Of a stretch of DNA of 64,000 nucleotides, positions 18,701 through 26,288 are shown piece after piece. Both the position numbers and the translations under genes were made by a program. The notes beneath the pieces were generated by a model. That model searched no databases. It worked only from the letters and a program-made list of their open reading frames with translations, and had not been told where the DNA came from. The DNA is taken from the NCBI GenBank assembly GCA_041392805.1, contig JAWKLJ010000002.1, positions 635,001 to 699,000 of the forward strand. Reading direction: 5' to 3'. This DNA is from Saprospiraceae bacterium (GTDB lineage Bacteria > Bacteroidota > Bacteroidia > Chitinophagales > Saprospiraceae). Position 1 is the first letter of the stretch. Each line of letters begins with the position of its first letter.

Positions 18701-20084
18701 AGCTGGCCGTATTTCCACCCCGTTCGTCTATCAGTATCGTATAAAGTCCGTCCAAAGGTAGCTGAAAAGGACCCAGTTGGCCTGTTGAGCCCTCATTGAT
18801 TAATTTCCCGGTAGGGTCAAACAATCTTAATCGGCCATCAAAATTATTGGAAACCACCGCTAATTGAAAGGTCACCAATTCGTTAGCTGTTCCCTGAAAA
18901 ACATAAGCATCTATTTCGGCCAGTTTGCTAATTTGGGCTGTAACGCTTTCCTCACAACTATTGGTGAGAAAAGAGGTAGCACAGGTCCCCGCATCAAGGA
19001 GTTGAAAGGAAATGCCAAAATTGCCGGGGATTTCATTGTTATTGGCTGTTGCTATGATCAGATAGGAGCCATCTACGGGTAGCCCTTCATACAAAAGGCT
19101 GCCTAGACTACCTGCTCCACCAATGATGCTTTCCAGCAAGCTCCCATTTGGGTGGTATAAATAAAGCGATGGAGCAATATTGTCTAATTCATATCGCATT
19201 TGTACTAATAAAGTATCACCGGCGGAGGCCTCCAGGGCATAGCTTTCCATACCCGCCCACGATAAAATAGCATCCGAGATATCACTATCACAATTCACTT
19301 TTCTGGCACAGTCTTGTTGCAAAAGCAAGAAAGAGATACCGAAAATGCCTCCCTCTTTACCTGCTGCCTCGGTCACCAGAATGGTGTAATTACCCGATTG
19401 TGGCAAATCATCGTAGGTGAGTATCACTGTCTCTCCAGGGCTCCCTTCTAGGGTAACTAACTTATTGCCGGATGGGTCAAATAGGATCAGGAGAGGTGTC
19501 TTATTGGCATCCACCAGTTGTAGTTGTACCCTTAGGGTGTCATGCTGATCACCTCGGAGGCTAAATGCCTCCATTCCCCCCAATGGAAAAAAAGAAGAAA
19601 GATTATCACCGCACCTGACTGCCTTAGCACAGCCAGGACGATTATTGACCTGAAAAGAAACACCATAAAAGCCTGTAGCATTATCCGCTGCGGCAGAGGC
19701 TATGATGGTATAAACACCTAATTGATTGATCGGCCATTCCAATACCGCCATTCCCACTTGTGTCTGGACCACTGTGGTAAGCAAGTTGCCATTAGGGTCA
19801 TATAATTCCAATTGCTCATTTACGCCCGCATTCTGAAATGCCATTTGTATCCTCAAAGAATCGCCCAATTGTAAATTGATCAGGAAAGTATCCCGCTGGC
19901 CTAAGGTGCCTAAAAATTGATCCCCTAAATCATCCCCACAATTGACTATCCGGGGAGGGCTAGATAGCAAAAAAGACGCTTCCTTTGTTGCCGTTGTGGC
20001 ATAATAGGCAGGGGCAGCAAGCGTTGCCAAAAGCGCCAGGCGGATAATTGTATTGCTAAATATTTTAATAACCCACTGAGACAT
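15792..20084 (-). CDS. Giant cell-surface protein with 51-residue repeats, SprB-like repeat and T9SS type B sorting domain
   Basis: A 1430-residue exported protein, probably an adhesin or gliding/biofilm factor. It begins with a signal peptide (IRLALLATLAAPAYYA). Residues about 45-480 hold several pre-peptidase C-like beta-sandwich units with repeated CGDxL / ILFDPSGN / YTILV motifs. Next come about ten repeats of roughly 50 residues of the form ICxGxxxxxG..xTGxY...CDSxVNLNLTV. Three of these are nearly identical (DNA 153 bp apart). After that come an Ig/PKD-like unit and an SprB-like unit (ISCPQAADGQLKAVSQGGIM). The C-terminus (FIPNGFSPNGDGLND ... FDRWGNLLFEA ... DGTYRGKEASTGVYTYY) is the CHU_C/T9SS type B sorting domain. 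Promoter at 20275-20306. Confidence 0.9.
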   Translation of the reverse strand: MSQWVIKIFSNTIIRLALLATLAAPAYYATTATKEASFLLSSPPRIVNCGDDLGDQFLGTLGQRDTFLINLQLGDSLRIQMAFQNAGVNEQLELYDPNGNLLTTVVQTQVGMAVLEWPINQLGVYTIIASAAADNATGFYGVSFQVNNRPGCAKAVRCGDNLSSFFPLGGMEAFSLRGDQHDTLRVQLQLVDANKTPLLILFDPSGNKLVTLEGSPGETVILTYDDLPQSGNYTILVTEAAGKEGGIFGISFLLLQQDCARKVNCDSDISDAILSWAGMESYALEASAGDTLLVQMRYELDNIAPSLYLYHPNGSLLESIIGGAGSLGSLLYEGLPVDGSYLIIATANNNEIPGNFGISFQLLDAGTCATSFLTNSCEESVTAQISKLAEIDAYVFQGTANELVTFQLAVVSNNFDGRLRLFDPTGKLINEGSTGQLGPFQLPLDGLYTILIDERGGNTASFYTLSAQRIDPTRMAEREISICEGESFFVGGADQTAIGTYYDIIENNGACDSILITQLVRKEKVNINIVEAICFGDSIRVRDQYFSETGVFQIEVPNPNGCDTIYNLDLLLIEPVQSTINDTLCFGQSYTLGRVTYNQTGFYKDTLCDTIVSLTLYVLPPKETFIDTTLCGGQTITFGPLTLSTTGIYQQAYQTTEGCDSFVNLNLTVLDVIQTDIDQTICTGQWGEIGGVRYFETGSYSSMLITENGCDSLVNLNLTVLDTIQSDIDQTICTGQWGEIGGLRYFETGFYSRMLVTESGCDSLVNLNLTVLDMIQSDIDQTICTGQWGEIGGVRYFETGFYSRILETAAGCDSLVNLNLTVLPAPETTIDTVICRGEVVVIGNSRYDQTGVFTQLIEDDNECESFVTLILSVVDPSFTEFWDTICQGQSIVFQNKLYTQSGSFRDTIPDFFGCDSILQLNLTVYEVNETRLNITICEGDGYTMGDSTYTQSGDYIAVFPNSNNCDSTVFLHLEFIESVFTTLNIALCEGEGVFVGTNFYQNTGFYTDTLVSQANCDSIVSLNLIVNPNPSFIIEGDAALCLGESTSLSPNANFETYLWSNGSTAPSIAINTAGVFTLSVTDENGCTGVASKTVEVSQLATSIEAVEFPNGYEISCPQAADGQLKAVSQGGIMPYQWQWSNGSQTEQIVALGPGNYSLTVTDAFGCETVHSYALVAPPGFDIDVSVTPPLCVEDGGLVEVFVDGATGPYTFQVGANTQSQGLFDHIEAGSYPILVTDANGCFVSGSVDVPQAAFQLFPSFTTARITEGDSIGLGISANFTITKINWEPQRWLSCPDCPTPNARPEGSTIYTATVFAENGCALQASFLIEVGPFDGMFIPNGFSPNGDGLNDLYVVHADQRVQLINMLMIFDRWGNLLFEASDFPANDPAFSWDGTYRGKEASTGVYTYYTRITLQNGQTRVYQGDLTLLR
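17615..18230. repeat. Intragenic 153-bp tandem repeats
   Basis: Successive copies can be anchored at CCAAAACGGTGAG starting at 17768, 17921 and 18074, exactly 153 bp apart, with more divergent copies on both sides. Each encodes one 51-residue unit (IDQTICTGQWGEIGG...). The high DNA identity between the central copies shows recent duplication or gene conversion. Confidence 0.9.
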
Positions 20085-20432
20085 GTAGTTTTATGATTAT
20101 ATATTCATATTAAGTGAAAACACGTTGTTATAGGGAATTCAAATGAAATCCCATGTACCAATCTTGCAGGGGTGGGTAGATTGAATCGAACAGTAAAGAT
20201 TGAATGAAGGGGAAAAATAGTCTGCCTTTTGAAAGGAAAGGACAGCTTAGTTATCGTTATAATTTATTTTACCTCAAAGGTAATTATTCGGGACTATTAA
20301 AACAAACTTTTCACGTTGTTTGGAAGGCCTTCAAATGCTAATTTATGGCCAGAGGTAGTTACAAAGCGCTACACAACGGAGCAACGTTCACTGAGGAATA
20401 TAAAAAAACGCTGCATCCTCTGCCCCATCAAA
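20085..20432. other. Intergenic region upstream of the giant T9SS protein gene
   Basis: Holds the minus-strand promoter at 20275-20306, implying a leader of roughly 180 nt for the giant gene. The part near 20340-20432 lies beyond the 3' end of the decarboxylase gene. No coding sequence is seen. Confidence 0.6.
20275..20306 (-). promoter_or_regulatory. Promoter of the giant T9SS protein gene
   Basis: On the minus strand TTTG (20306-20303) and TACCTTTG (20282-20275) are spaced 24 bp apart start to start, close to the Bacteroidetes -33/-7 arrangement. Confidence 0.6.
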
Positions 20433-21854
20433 CTACCCACTGACAACCACTAAATGCTCCCCAATCATCTCCAATGCCAAACGGATCTCTTGCAAATGCG
20501 TCCGAAAATTCAAAACCGCACAACGGATCCAGACCTCCCCATTAATGAGCGTAGAAGAAAAGAAAAAACGACCATCCCTATGCAAAGCAGCAAGCAATCG
20601 CTGGTTGAAAGCATTAACTTCCTCAGCAGGGTAGCGAAAAAGTGTGATAGATAGGGCAGGGTAGGGGCCCGTTTCGAATCCCATTTCCTGGATACGCTCG
20701 TGGAAATAGCGACACAAAAGGAGTTTTTCCGCCAAACAATCCCTGAAGACAGATAAGCCATGCAAATGCAGGGGAAGCCACATCCGCAATCCTCGGAAAT
20801 GTTTGGTCAATTCAGGCCCACAATCCGCAGGGTTGATTTCCTCAAAGCCATAGGCATCTACCATATAGGCCGCCTGGTGCGCATGCGCAGCCAGCAATGC
20901 CTGGCCATCTTTGATCAGCGCCACCCCTGTTCCAAAAGGGAGGAATAAGCCTTTATGCGGGTCCATCACCAGCGAATCGGCCCGTTCAATGCCTTTAAAT
21001 TTTTCTTTCAACTCATCAACCAATATAAAAAAGCCACCATAAGCAGCATCTACATGGAACCAAGCCTGGTACTGCTCGCAAATGGAGGCGATGGCATCCA
21101 GTTCGTCCATGGCTCCGGTGTCCGTGGTGCCGGCCGTGGCGATGACCATGAAAGGACGAAGGCCCGCTGCCACATCCATTGCCAGTTGGTTTTCCAAGGC
21201 GTAAATATCCATTTGGTATTGCGCATTCATGGGGATGATGCGAAAAACCGCTTCTCCCAAGCCCGTGATATGCAGTGCCTTATGTAAGCAGTGGTGCATT
21301 TGTTGGGTAAAATAGATAACCGCACTTCTTACCTTTTCTGCTTGTATGCCATGTTGATCTCTTGCGGTGGTGATGGCAATCAGGCTGGCAATGGAACCGC
21401 CCGAACTCAAATTTCCATGGGCAGTCGCCGGAAAGCCAACCAGCGAACAAAGCCATCGGATGAGCTGGTTCTCCATAATCACTGCGCCCGGACAGGAAAA
21501 AAAGATGCCTGCATAACGATTGGTTGCCGCAACAAGAAGATCGCCAATGGCACTGGCCCAAAGTGCACCGCCAGGGATGTAGCCCAGGTGCCCTCCCGAG
21601 GCCGAATTGATACCAGCATGATCTACCTCTTCCCGCACAATAGCGAGTAATTGTTCAAAAGGCTTGGCCTCCTCTGTGATCACTAAATTCGACAATTGAG
21701 GGCAATCTGCCGCCTGATAGGCTTTTTTTAGGGGAAGGGTTTCTATGAAATCTTCTATATAGGTCATTCCCTGTTCCCAGATTGTTTTCCTTTCCACCTG
21801 ACTAGGTTCCAATTGACGGGCGGTCTTTTCGAGTGCTATTATCTTATCTATCAT
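20433..21854 (-). CDS. Pyridoxal-phosphate-dependent decarboxylase, group II (AADC/GAD-like)
   Basis: Cytoplasmic amino-acid decarboxylase. From the ATG at 21854 (MIDKIIALEKTARQ) it has 473 residues; an upstream ATG at 21905 adds an unlikely 17. The PLP site is clear: SSGGSIASLIAITTAR, HCLHKALHITGLG, ATAGTTDTGAMDELDAIA, WFHVDAAYGGFFIL and the Schiff-base lysine in DSLVMDPHKGLFLP. The N-terminal SASGGHLGYIPGGALWASAIGDLL resembles aromatic-L-amino-acid decarboxylases. The exact substrate (aromatic, glutamate or other) is not determinable. It is a single gene. Confidence 0.9.
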   Translation of the reverse strand: MIDKIIALEKTARQLEPSQVERKTIWEQGMTYIEDFIETLPLKKAYQAADCPQLSNLVITEEAKPFEQLLAIVREEVDHAGINSASGGHLGYIPGGALWASAIGDLLVAATNRYAGIFFSCPGAVIMENQLIRWLCSLVGFPATAHGNLSSGGSIASLIAITTARDQHGIQAEKVRSAVIYFTQQMHHCLHKALHITGLGEAVFRIIPMNAQYQMDIYALENQLAMDVAAGLRPFMVIATAGTTDTGAMDELDAIASICEQYQAWFHVDAAYGGFFILVDELKEKFKGIERADSLVMDPHKGLFLPFGTGVALIKDGQALLAAHAHQAAYMVDAYGFEEINPADCGPELTKHFRGLRMWLPLHLHGLSVFRDCLAEKLLLCRYFHERIQEMGFETGPYPALSITLFRYPAEEVNAFNQRLLAALHRDGRFFFSSTLINGEVWIRCAVLNFRTHLQEIRLALEMIGEHLVVVSG

Positions 21855-22206
21855 GCTGCCAAAATAATGATATAAAGGAGGAAACACTATTTTGGTAATA
21901 AGCATTTTCCTGCTTTGACAATTTTTGCGGTCAAAGATTCGGAAAGGGGAATGTTTCCAAGCGTTCCAAGGTGTAGCATTTCCGACTTTTAAACTACCGG
22001 AGGTAGTCCCATTTTGTACTTCCGATTTTGTCCAAGTTTTGACGGGGGCCCCGGGCCGGGCACTAGTGCTGCCAGCATTAAATACCGAGGTATAAAATGG
22101 TCTCTTTTGGCGCCATACTGCCTTGCTCGTTGCTCACATAGGCCCGCTATTATCGCGCCTCGCGCCTTGTCTGGCAACAATACCCTCTTACTTCATTCCG
22201 GCAGCC
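21855..22206. other. Intergenic region with a dispersed hairpin and GC-rich palindromes
   Basis: Between the decarboxylase and lipoprotein genes. It contains the 32-bp hairpin repeat (21980-22011), then a strikingly GC-rich stretch GGGGGCCCCGGGCCGGGC near 22045 and further short inverted repeats to about 22200. No convincing reading frame and no recognisable RNA family. Confidence 0.55.
21980..22011 (-). repeat. Dispersed 32-bp hairpin repeat, copy 1
   Basis: Reverse complement of the sequence at 40956-40987 with three differences. Two of these are the paired positions of the ACTRCC-TCC-GGYAGT stem (A-T here, G-C there), a compensatory change. The third is in the flanking A-rich part before GTCGGAA. 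Confidence 0.75.
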
Positions 22207-23277
22207 CTAGTTCATATACCAAGAAGCACAGATGATAGTGGTTTTATCCAATTTCGCAGCAGAAAAGGTATAGTTTTCCATCATTAGGTATTCGTTGGTA
22301 AAACCCAATTCATAATGATGTTCATCATATGCCTCAATGACAAAATCTTTTTGCTGGATAGCCTTACGCAAACTGTCTACCTCCATTTCCGATTTCATGA
22401 TTTCTGCTAGTTGGAGCGCCTTTCCAATCCAACTTTGGGTATTACTAAGATCTACTGATTGTAGGGTTTTAATGCGCCCACCTACTGCATAATGATCGCA
22501 GCCTCCACGAAATAACTCAAGGGTATCTCCATTCGGTTGGGGTATGGTAGCAGTATGCGTAACTGGGTCCCAGGTATAGGACTGGATAGTCGGAATAGCT
22601 TTTACGAAAGCATCTGTTTGGGTGGTTTGGTCAAAGGTGCAATCATTTGATGATTCAATAGCATTTTCAGGAGTATCGACGGGTTTGATGAAACCTTCGG
22701 GGCTGATCTGAAAATAGGCCACTTGCTGGCTTTTTGTGCTTATTTCTTGATCTGAGCTTTCCAGGTCATGGTCAATGGTCAGTCGACGGATGAGGCCCTC
22801 GTCTGTTAGATAGCTATTAAGACTTATCTCAAATACTTTAACAAACTCAAAATAATCAATCTGCTTGCCCTCCTTGGTATATGTTCTCAGTTCAATGCTT
22901 ATTCCGGCATTCCAGTCCAAAGGGAAAGCAATGGCCGTATATTGCGCTTTTTCAAGCAAGACAATACCTTGATAATACTGGCAAGAACATTCTGATTCGA
23001 ATAAGAGGGAATCAATATACCGGACGACAGATTGGCTGTCGAGTGGTTGCCCCATATCCTCTCCTTGCCAATCCAATGGCTTTTCATAAGGTAATTTTGC
23101 TTTGGGCAAGTTAGCCACAAAAGCAGCGAAAAGCCCTTCGTTATCCTTATTTGGTTCTTTTTCTTGGGACACTGCTGGTAAATCAGTTGTTTTGATCTGT
23201 TGAGTTCCTTCGCAAGCCAGGAAAAGGAAGCCTAGCAAGCTCAGCAGGCCTAATTGTTTTTTGGTCCAGTGTATCAT
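22207..23277 (-). CDS. Lipoprotein of unknown function
   Basis: Not recognised. The ATG at 23277 gives 356 residues beginning with a lipoprotein signal (QLGLLSLLGFLFLACEG; lipobox LFLAC). A longer start at 23349 would bury this signal, so it is rejected. After the acylated Cys comes a charged linker (TTDLPAVSQEKEPNKDNEG). The mature part contains ordinary globular sequence with conserved-looking DPVTHTATIPQPNGDTLELFRGGCDHYAVGG, which resembles a small periplasmic beta-domain. Likely inner- or outer-membrane tethered. Divergent from the CHAT gene that starts 221 bp away. Confidence 0.75.
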   Translation of the reverse strand: MIHWTKKQLGLLSLLGFLFLACEGTQQIKTTDLPAVSQEKEPNKDNEGLFAAFVANLPKAKLPYEKPLDWQGEDMGQPLDSQSVVRYIDSLLFESECSCQYYQGIVLLEKAQYTAIAFPLDWNAGISIELRTYTKEGKQIDYFEFVKVFEISLNSYLTDEGLIRRLTIDHDLESSDQEISTKSQQVAYFQISPEGFIKPVDTPENAIESSNDCTFDQTTQTDAFVKAIPTIQSYTWDPVTHTATIPQPNGDTLELFRGGCDHYAVGGRIKTLQSVDLSNTQSWIGKALQLAEIMKSEMEVDSLRKAIQQKDFVIEAYDEHHYELGFTNEYLMMENYTFSAAKLDKTTIICASWYMN

Positions 23278-23395
23278 AAAATTATTTTGTTGATCTAATT
23301 GATTTTCAAAACAAAAGTACAGGCATTGGACAAGTGCTGTTTGAAGCAATGTCGCAAAAGCTTATAAAAAGGTAGCATCTATCAGTAATGCTCCC

Positions 23396-23403
23396 TAATT
23401 TTG
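23396..23403 (+). promoter_or_regulatory. Possible -7 box of the degenerate CHAT gene
   Basis: TAATTTTG matches TAnnTTTG, about 95 bp before the ATG at 23498. No good -33 partner is visible. Confidence 0.35.
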
Positions 23404-23497
23404 AAAGTCAACCAAAACAATTCCTTTGAATAGACTGGAAAAGCGGAAGAAGCCTTACTTTTACGGGTCGAAAACAATAGATTTCAATTGTCTTGAT

Positions 23498-26185
23498 ATG
23501 AAAGTTTACCTGTCAATACTCGGTTTATTGGCTTTTATTAGTCTACCAGCACAACAAAATACCGCTCTTTTGTTGGCTAAATCTATGAGTGAAAATGAGC
23601 AGTACCAAGCCTCAAATGAAGTGTTGACGGATTTTATCATCAATAACCCTCAACGGCTATACGATTTATCGAATGTTTATTTTTTGCGGAGTTATAATTT
23701 TATGCAGCTAGGCGCTTATGTCCAGGCCATGGCCGCTAATCGCGAATCTATGGCACTCAAAGAGCGTTTAGTGATCGAGGGGATAGGCGAAAATTATATG
23801 CGATCTGGCGCCATTTATTTGTTGGCAGGGGATTATGACCAGGCGCTTGAACACCTTTTGATGGCCAAAGATTATCCTATTGAATCTGGTGAAGTGTATG
23901 CCCTGATTGATGGGTACCTGGGCGCTACCTATATGGAATTGAATCAGCTGAAAACGGCAGAGAAATATTTCCTTCAGTCTATAGAATCACTAGAGATTGA
24001 ATTTGGGGATAAGCATCCAGCCTTAGCCAATAGCTATTATAATATAGGTCAGCTGGCATCCTTACAGGGAGATGCGGTACAGGCAGAATCTTATCTGAAG
24101 AAGGCCCTGAATATTGCGGTGGAACTGCGACAACATAAGACCCTGGCGAAAATATACAATGCCCTGGCCAAGGTTTATGAAGTGATAGACATAGAAAAAG
24201 TTTATTTGACCTACGAAAAGGCGATTAGTCTTTTGCAACGTCAATATGGTCAATATAATGTAGCACTGGCGAGAACTTATCTCCATCTAAGCCAATTTTA
24301 TTGGGCGGAAAAGGACTTGGTTAAAGCCAAGGAATATTTGGGAAATGCATTGGCTAGTTTATTACCCAAGGCCAATGTTAGGAACTGGACCTTTCTCCCC
24401 GATGCAGCAGAAGTGCCTTTAGATCCTATATTATTGGTCCAGGTTTTGGTGCAGCGAACTCGTATGCTGGCCCAAAACGACCAAGAAGCAGAACTGTTTT
24501 TGGCTTTTGAAAGCACGCGATTGGCTAGTGAATTATTGGCTGAACAGCTCGTGATCGTAGGCGGAGGGGCAAGGCGATTACTGTTGACCGAAAAATTATA
24601 TGACATTTTTGAGCCAGGTATTCAGGCGGGGTTGGCCTTAGCCAAAGCAAAAGGAGAAGAAAGCTACGCTATAGCTGCCTTCGACTTAGCAGAAAAAAGC
24701 AAGGCGATGATTGCCGCTGCTTTAGCAAAAACTTCCGACCTCCAGGCGACAGCGTTAAGCAAGGGAATAGCCTTCCGGGAAACCCTAATGGCAGCCCAGA
24801 AAAACCTTGAAGAACAAGGGCAAAACACCGAAGTAATGAACCAGTTAAAGGAGGCTCAACAGTTGTGGCAGTCCTACCAAGCTCAATTGCCAGCCTCCAG
24901 CAATTTAGGGATAAGCACTGTATTTGAACTCCCTAAAATCCAGGACCAATTAAAGCCAGCGGAATTGTTGGTTTCGTACTTTTTAGGCAAAGATCAGTAT
25001 TATATTTTTGCGGTAGCAAAGGATGGTTTTAAGGCATTAAGTATTCCGGATGCCCCCACACCGGAACAACAAAATACATCATCTACAAAAGGATTATCCG
25101 ATCAGGTGATCGCTTTCCAAAGCAAGGGAAGTAATGATGGGCTGAAAATGATGCCACTTTTGACCCTTATCAAAGCCTATCGCAGGGCTATAAATGAAAA
25201 AAAAGATACAGATTTTATCCAATATACCACTGAATTATATGATCGGTTAATTGCACCCATCAGTGACCAACTTACGAATAAAAAACACTTGATTATCCTC
25301 CCGCATCATGAATTATTTACGATTCCTTTTGAGGCCTTCTTAACAGCACCTGTTAAAAGTAAACAAATTAAATACCATAGGTTGCCTTATTTGATTAAGG
25401 ATTATACGATCCGTTATGCCAATGAGATGGCATATGCCTTTGCCAAAGGAGACCAACCTGCCCCATATACCTATGATTTTGTAGGGTTTGCCCCCGGTTT
25501 CGCCCCATTGGAAGAAAACAATTATACCCTGGATAATCATTACTTCTTATCTGATACCAGCAATTTTGCCAACGAAGTTTTTCGAAGCATCACAACGGAT
25601 AAATGGCAATTTAAGCCTTTGCCTTTTTCAGCGCAGGAAATAGTGGATGTGGCGGCTTTATTGACTAAAGATGGTAAAACAAGCAAAGTTTTCCTACAAC
25701 AAGAAGCAACCATAGAAAATTTTAAATCAGAAGCCTTGAAGGCCCGTTATATTCATTTGGCTACACATAGCTTTAGTGAATCGGGTAAACCCTCTATCTC
25801 TGGCGTAGCTTTTGCACCACCACCATCGGAGGATCATTCATGGAAAGAGAGTATACTTTATCTTCCAGCGATACAAAACCTGCCCTTGTCAACCGAATTG
25901 GTTGTCTTGAGCAGCGCGGAAGGCAATATGGGTGCCACGCTTAAGGGAGAAGGGGTTGCTTCCCTGGTTCGTGCCTTTGCCCAGACAGGCAGCCCCAGAA
26001 CGCTCAGCGCTCTTTGGCCAGGCTATGAAACCCAGACCCATGCTTTGATGCAGCACTTCTATGCGCACCTGCTTAAAGGCAACAGCTATGAAGCGGCCCT
26101 TCAATCGGCCAAGCTGCAAATGCTAAAGGATAAAAAGATAGCGCCCTGGATGTGGAGTGGCTTTTTGCTCTGGGGTCAGCCCTAG
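23498..26185 (+). CDS. Exported TPR-CHAT protein with the catalytic cysteine replaced
   Basis: An 895-residue protein with a signal peptide (MKVYLSILGLLAFISLPAQ). TPR-type helical repeats cover residues about 30-330 (for example HPALANSYYNIGQLASLQGDAV), followed by a helical linker and a C-terminal caspase-like CHAT domain from about residue 560. CHAT proteases use a His/Cys dyad. The His is present at residue 757 (YIHLATHSFSE), but the usual LSACxTG reads LVVLSSAEGNMG with Ala807 at the Cys position. The rest of the fold (GEGVASLVRAFAQTGSPRTLSALWP, ALQSAKLQML, WMWSGFLLWG) is intact. It is therefore probably a non-proteolytic scaffold or regulator. Start chosen at 23498 because it opens the signal peptide; the frame runs back to a TTG at 23426. 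Confidence 0.88.
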   Translation: MKVYLSILGLLAFISLPAQQNTALLLAKSMSENEQYQASNEVLTDFIINNPQRLYDLSNVYFLRSYNFMQLGAYVQAMAANRESMALKERLVIEGIGENYMRSGAIYLLAGDYDQALEHLLMAKDYPIESGEVYALIDGYLGATYMELNQLKTAEKYFLQSIESLEIEFGDKHPALANSYYNIGQLASLQGDAVQAESYLKKALNIAVELRQHKTLAKIYNALAKVYEVIDIEKVYLTYEKAISLLQRQYGQYNVALARTYLHLSQFYWAEKDLVKAKEYLGNALASLLPKANVRNWTFLPDAAEVPLDPILLVQVLVQRTRMLAQNDQEAELFLAFESTRLASELLAEQLVIVGGGARRLLLTEKLYDIFEPGIQAGLALAKAKGEESYAIAAFDLAEKSKAMIAAALAKTSDLQATALSKGIAFRETLMAAQKNLEEQGQNTEVMNQLKEAQQLWQSYQAQLPASSNLGISTVFELPKIQDQLKPAELLVSYFLGKDQYYIFAVAKDGFKALSIPDAPTPEQQNTSSTKGLSDQVIAFQSKGSNDGLKMMPLLTLIKAYRRAINEKKDTDFIQYTTELYDRLIAPISDQLTNKKHLIILPHHELFTIPFEAFLTAPVKSKQIKYHRLPYLIKDYTIRYANEMAYAFAKGDQPAPYTYDFVGFAPGFAPLEENNYTLDNHYFLSDTSNFANEVFRSITTDKWQFKPLPFSAQEIVDVAALLTKDGKTSKVFLQQEATIENFKSEALKARYIHLATHSFSESGKPSISGVAFAPPPSEDHSWKESILYLPAIQNLPLSTELVVLSSAEGNMGATLKGEGVASLVRAFAQTGSPRTLSALWPGYETQTHALMQHFYAHLLKGNSYEAALQSAKLQMLKDKKIAPWMWSGFLLWGQP

Positions 26186-26191
26186 CCCTCT

Positions 26192-26246
26192 GTACTCAAG
26201 GGGTGACCCATCTGGGGGCAGTCAGGACTAGTCACCCCTTGAATAC
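26192..26246. terminator. Stem-loop between convergent CHAT and ADP-ribosylglycohydrolase genes
   Basis: TCAAGGGGTGAC (26196-26207) pairs perfectly with 26231-26242, and the flanks add three more pairs. It likely terminates both converging transcripts. Confidence 0.6.
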
Positions 26247-26288
26247 ACCTGTTGTTGTGTGTTTTCCACCAACAACACCCCAGCCCAC

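Noticed and set aside
22040..22206. Structured RNA such as RNase P or tmRNA in the GC-rich intergenic stretch
   Set aside because: No conserved P4 or tag-peptide signatures were found in either strand; left as unexplained palindromic DNA.
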